Shown in pieces: positions 61,446 through 64,000 of a stretch of 64,000 nucleotides of DNA. The translations under genes were made by a program, and so were the position numbers. Positions within the stretch are counted from its first letter, which is position 1. The number at the start of each line of letters is the position of its first letter. The stretch comes from Pseudomonas crudilactis (GTDB taxonomy: Bacteria; Pseudomonadota; Gammaproteobacteria; Pseudomonadales; Pseudomonadaceae). The stretch lies in NCBI RefSeq assembly GCF_013433315.1, contig NZ_WXVV01000024.1:1-64000 (forward strand), read 5' to 3'. A model generated the notes under the pieces. It had not been told where the DNA came from and ran no database searches. It saw nothing but the letters and a program-made list of their open reading frames with translations.

Positions 61446-62195
61446 ATGCACAACACCCAAATGACCGCGACGGATGAGCCTAAAGACGACAAGCGCTGGA
61501 GCATTCGTGCGCTGATCGTCGACGATGACGTGCCGATCCGCGAGCTGATGATCGACTACCTCGCGCGCTTCAACATCCACGCCAGCGGCGTCACCGATGG
61601 CGCGGCGATGCGTCAGGCGCTGCTGGCTGAGCATTTCGATGTTGTCGTGCTCGACCTGATGCTGCCCGGTGAAGACGGCTTGTCGCTGTGCCGCTGGCTG
61701 CGCGCCGAATCGGACATCCCGATCCTGATGCTCACCGCCCGCTGCGAACCGACCGACCGTATCATCGGCCTGGAACTGGGCGCCGATGACTACATGGCCA
61801 AACCGTTCGAACCGCGAGAACTGGTCGCGCGCATCCAGACCATCCTGCGCCGGGTGCGCGATGATCGTACCGAGCAACGGGCGAACATACGCTTCGACAA
61901 TTGGCGCCTGAACAGCGTGCTGCGCCAGTTGATCGCCGACGATGGTCTGGTGGTGCCGCTGTCCAACGCCGAATTCCGTCTGCTCTGGGTTTTCATCGAG
62001 CGTCCGCGCCGGGTGCTCAGCCGCGAGCAATTGCTCGACGCGGCCCGGGGTCGTTCGATCGAAGCGTTCGACCGCAGCATCGATCTGCTGGTGTCGCGCC
62101 TGCGGCAGAAACTCGGTGACGACCCGAAAGCGCCACAGTTGATCAAAACCGTGCGCGGTGAGGGTTATCTGTTCGACGCGCGAGACATCGGCTGA
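61446..62195 (+). CDS. OmpR family two-component response regulator
   Basis: A 249-residue regulator with a receiver domain (VDDDVP acidic pair, phospho-acceptor Asp in VVVLDLMLPGEDG, Lys in AKPFEPREL) and a C-terminal winged helix (LSNAEFRLLWVFIERPRRVL, GYLFDARD). It stops one base into the histidine kinase gene (TGATG). The start is unsure: ATG at 61446, 61461 or an earlier in-frame codon at 61410; no ribosome-binding site decides. The pair resembles PA2881-PA2882. Confidence 0.9.
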   Translation: MHNTQMTATDEPKDDKRWSIRALIVDDDVPIRELMIDYLARFNIHASGVTDGAAMRQALLAEHFDVVVLDLMLPGEDGLSLCRWLRAESDIPILMLTARCEPTDRIIGLELGADDYMAKPFEPRELVARIQTILRRVRDDRTEQRANIRFDNWRLNSVLRQLIADDGLVVPLSNAEFRLLWVFIERPRRVLSREQLLDAARGRSIEAFDRSIDLLVSRLRQKLGDDPKAPQLIKTVRGEGYLFDARDIG

Positions 62196-63244
62196 TGCGG
62201 GCGCGCTTCGACACGCTGTTCGGGCGCCTGTTTGGCGTGCTGTTCGTGGCGATCGTCCTCGCGCACCTGCTGGCGTTCACCTGGTTCCGTCTCTACGGCC
62301 CGCCCCCGCCTCCGCCGCCTCCGGAGTTCTCCCAAGGCGCCAACGGCCAAGCAATGGCGCAAGACCCGCGCTACCCGCCACGGCCACCGCGTCCGTGGTT
62401 CGGTGGCCCGGTGGTGCCGCTGACCTTTCAGTTCATCACGCTGATGATCGCGGCCTGGTACGGCGCCAAACTGCTCAGTCGCCCGATCCAGCGCCTGAGC
62501 GACGCCGCCGAACGCCTCAGCGAGGACCTCGACAGCCCGCCACTCGACGAGTCCGGCCCACGGGAAGCACGACAAGCCGCCTACACCTTCAACCTGATGC
62601 AGCGGCGCATTCGCGAACAGGTGCAGCAGCGCGCACGAATGCTCGGCGCCGTGTCCCACGATCTGCGCACACCGCTGTCACGCCTGAAACTGCGCCTGGA
62701 AAACATCAGCGATGAAAAGCTGCAAGGCCAGATGCGTCAGGACCTGGACGACATGATCGGCATGCTCGACGCCACCCTCACCTACCTGCACGAACAGCGC
62801 ACCAGCGAAGCCTTGCAGTTGATGGATGTGCAGGCGCTGGTCGAATCGCTGTGCGAAAACGCTCAGGACCAGGGCGCCGACGTGCAGGTCAGCGGCCACT
62901 GCGCGCCGTTGCCGGTGCAGCCGATGGCGCTGCGTTCGTGCATCAACAACCTCATGGACAACGCCCTGCGTTACGCCGGGCAGGCGCGGATTGAACTGCA
63001 GGATCAGCGCGAACAACTGCTGATCCGCGTGATCGACCACGGCCCGGGGATTGCCGAGGACATGCGTGAAGCAGTTTTTGAACCGTTCTATCGCCTGGAA
63101 GGCTCGCGCAATCGCAACTCCGGCGGTGTGGGACTGGGCATGACCATTGCCCGCGAGGCGGCGCAGCGTCTGGGCGGACAGCTCAACCTTGAGGAAACAG
63201 CCGGCGGAGGCCTTACCGCCATCATTCGCCTGCCGCGCCCTTGA
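62195..63244 (+). CDS. Two-component sensor histidine kinase
   Basis: A 349-residue kinase with TM1 about 11-30, a short proline-rich periplasmic loop (eight consecutive Pro at 36-43, then PPRPPRP), TM2 about 70-88, HAMP, the H-box AVSHDLRTPLSRLKL, N-box NNLMDNALRYAG, and G boxes DHGPGIAED and GGVGLGMTIA. It partners the response regulator just upstream. The small periplasmic loop suggests that it senses in the membrane or through a partner. Confidence 0.92.
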   Translation: MRARFDTLFGRLFGVLFVAIVLAHLLAFTWFRLYGPPPPPPPPEFSQGANGQAMAQDPRYPPRPPRPWFGGPVVPLTFQFITLMIAAWYGAKLLSRPIQRLSDAAERLSEDLDSPPLDESGPREARQAAYTFNLMQRRIREQVQQRARMLGAVSHDLRTPLSRLKLRLENISDEKLQGQMRQDLDDMIGMLDATLTYLHEQRTSEALQLMDVQALVESLCENAQDQGADVQVSGHCAPLPVQPMALRSCINNLMDNALRYAGQARIELQDQREQLLIRVIDHGPGIAEDMREAVFEPFYRLEGSRNRNSGGVGLGMTIAREAAQRLGGQLNLEETAGGGLTAIIRLPRP

Positions 63245-63261
63245 GAACACCACCGACCAAC

Positions 63262-63354
63262 TCTGGGAGCGAGCCTGCTCGCGAAGGCGTCAGCTGATCC
63301 AACATCTCTTTTGAATGTACTGCCCTCTTCGCGAGCAGGCTCGCTCCCACAGGG
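63262..63354. repeat. REPIN (inverted REP pair)
   Basis: CTGGGAGCGAGCCTGCTCGC and its reverse complement GCGAGCAGGCTCGCTCCCA, about 90 bp across, after the kinase gene. Confidence 0.9.
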
Positions 63355-63480
63355 GTTCAGCGGTGCTCATTGCATCGTGTGTACCCACCGGTACAAACCC
63401 CACATACGCCCGACAACTTGCGCCTTGACGCTGCATAAGCCGGTACACCCACCGGTTTGCCATTCCAGGGAGTGAGTCCA

Positions 63481-64000
63481 ATGATCGGTAGCGTCAGCAA
63501 CTACACGAGCTATACCAGCACCAGCAGCACCTCCACGCAAAACGCCCGCAGCCAGCAACTGCAAAAAGAACTGTTCGCCAAACTCGACAGCAACGGCGAC
63601 GGTGCGGTGGATCAGGACGAACTGAAAAGCGCCTTGTCGCAGAAGTCCGACGACGGCCTGTTGGTCAACCTGAGCAAGCAATTTGGCGATCTGGACAGCG
63701 ACGACAGCGGCAGCCTCAGCGCCGAAGAAATGACCGCCATGGCGCCGCCTTCGCCAAACGATCAAGCACCAGACACCGACCTCGCCGACGCCCTGATCAG
63801 CGCCCTCGACAGCGATGGCGACGGCGCCATCAGCAGCGACGAATTGAGCAGCGGCCTGACCAGCGCCGGCAGCACTGCCGACAGCAACGAACTCTTCTCC
63901 GCCCTCGACAAGAACAAGGACGGCACCGTCAGCCAGGACGAACTCACCGCCAGCCTGACCCCGCCCCCTCCGCCGCCGCCACACATCAACAGTGACGAAC
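63481..64000 (+). CDS. EF-hand calcium-binding protein (XopAW-like), cut by window end
   Basis: The first 173 codons of an open frame that continues beyond the window; ATG with GGGAGTGAG upstream. A Ser/Thr-rich N-terminus (about 1-25) precedes four canonical EF-hand loops at 36-47 (DSNGDGAVDQDE), 72-83, 110-121 and 143-154 (DKNKDGTVSQDE), arranged as two pairs. A run of seven Pro (161-167) follows. No Sec signal is seen. Similar pseudomonad proteins are annotated, as I remember, as XopAW-family calcium-binding effectors. Secretion here is unproven. Confidence 0.85.
   Translation, partial: MIGSVSNYTSYTSTSSTSTQNARSQQLQKELFAKLDSNGDGAVDQDELKSALSQKSDDGLLVNLSKQFGDLDSDDSGSLSAEEMTAMAPPSPNDQAPDTDLADALISALDSDGDGAISSDELSSGLTSAGSTADSNELFSALDKNKDGTVSQDELTASLTPPPPPPPHINSDE

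Overview
The window is chromosomal DNA of a fluorescent pseudomonad (Pseudomonas fluorescens group). The evidence is the gene order of the core block, which as I remember it matches P. aeruginosa PAO1 PA2957-PA2984 (TetR, rgsA, tatD, pilZ, holB, tmk, mltG, pabC, fabF, acpP, fabG, fabD, plsX, rpmF, DUF177, maf, sohB, HAD, rluC, rne, then murB to comEC). GC-rich codon use and many REP/REPIN sequences of the GTGGGAGCGAGC type seen in this group agree with it. No prophage, insertion sequence, CRISPR array or rRNA was seen.

Region 1 (1-8.8 kb, accessory catabolism): an ADP-ribosylglycohydrolase-family protein with a GntR/UTRA regulator; an araFGH-type L-arabinose ABC transporter; a sugar-dehydrogenase-like SDR; an SMP-30 lactonase; and a FadR-type GntR regulator. 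The last gene and araF share an operator-like motif. Together they look like uptake, oxidation and lactone hydrolysis of L-arabinose or a related sugar. The dehydratase steps are not in the window. Region 2 (8.8-12 kb): DUF1285, DUF4823 lipoprotein, moaA and a TetR regulator. Region 3 (12-29.8 kb, core): the sRNA RgsA, tatD-pilZ-holB-tmk-mltG-pabC, the fatty-acid cluster fabF-acpP-fabG-fabD-plsX-rpmF-DUF177, divergent maf, then sohB-HAD-rluC and divergent rne with a very long leader.

Region 4 (30-34.4 kb, accessory insertion in the core order): a two-subunit aerobic molybdenum hydroxylase (iorAB type) with its XdhC and MobA-like maturation partners. It is flanked by one of two copies of an inverted-repeat-ended element. 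Region 5 (34.6-42.2 kb): murB, LMW-PTP, kdsB, Trm112-like, lpxK, exbD, exbB and comEC run as a tightly overlapping chain, with divergent DUF2062. Region 6 (42.2-48.6 kb): ABC-2 exporter pair, GST, transglutaminase-like protein, large acyl-CoA dehydrogenase and a small conserved protein.

Region 7 (48.6-51.9 kb) is the most intriguing: a LysR regulator diverges from alanyl-tRNA editing protein, Fe(II)/2-oxoglutarate oxygenase and LysE exporter. This is consistent with an uncharacterised hydroxy-/non-canonical amino acid system with self-protection. Region 8 (52-52.6 kb): three tandem tRNA-Gly(GCC)/tRNA-Glu(TTC) pairs under a near-consensus promoter. Region 9 (53-64 kb): a conserved membrane-anchored protein, a 71-bp tandem REP array and dispersed repeat, an MCP, a MocR regulator, an SDR, an MDR reductase, pyrF, a two-component pair, and a four-EF-hand protein cut by the window end.
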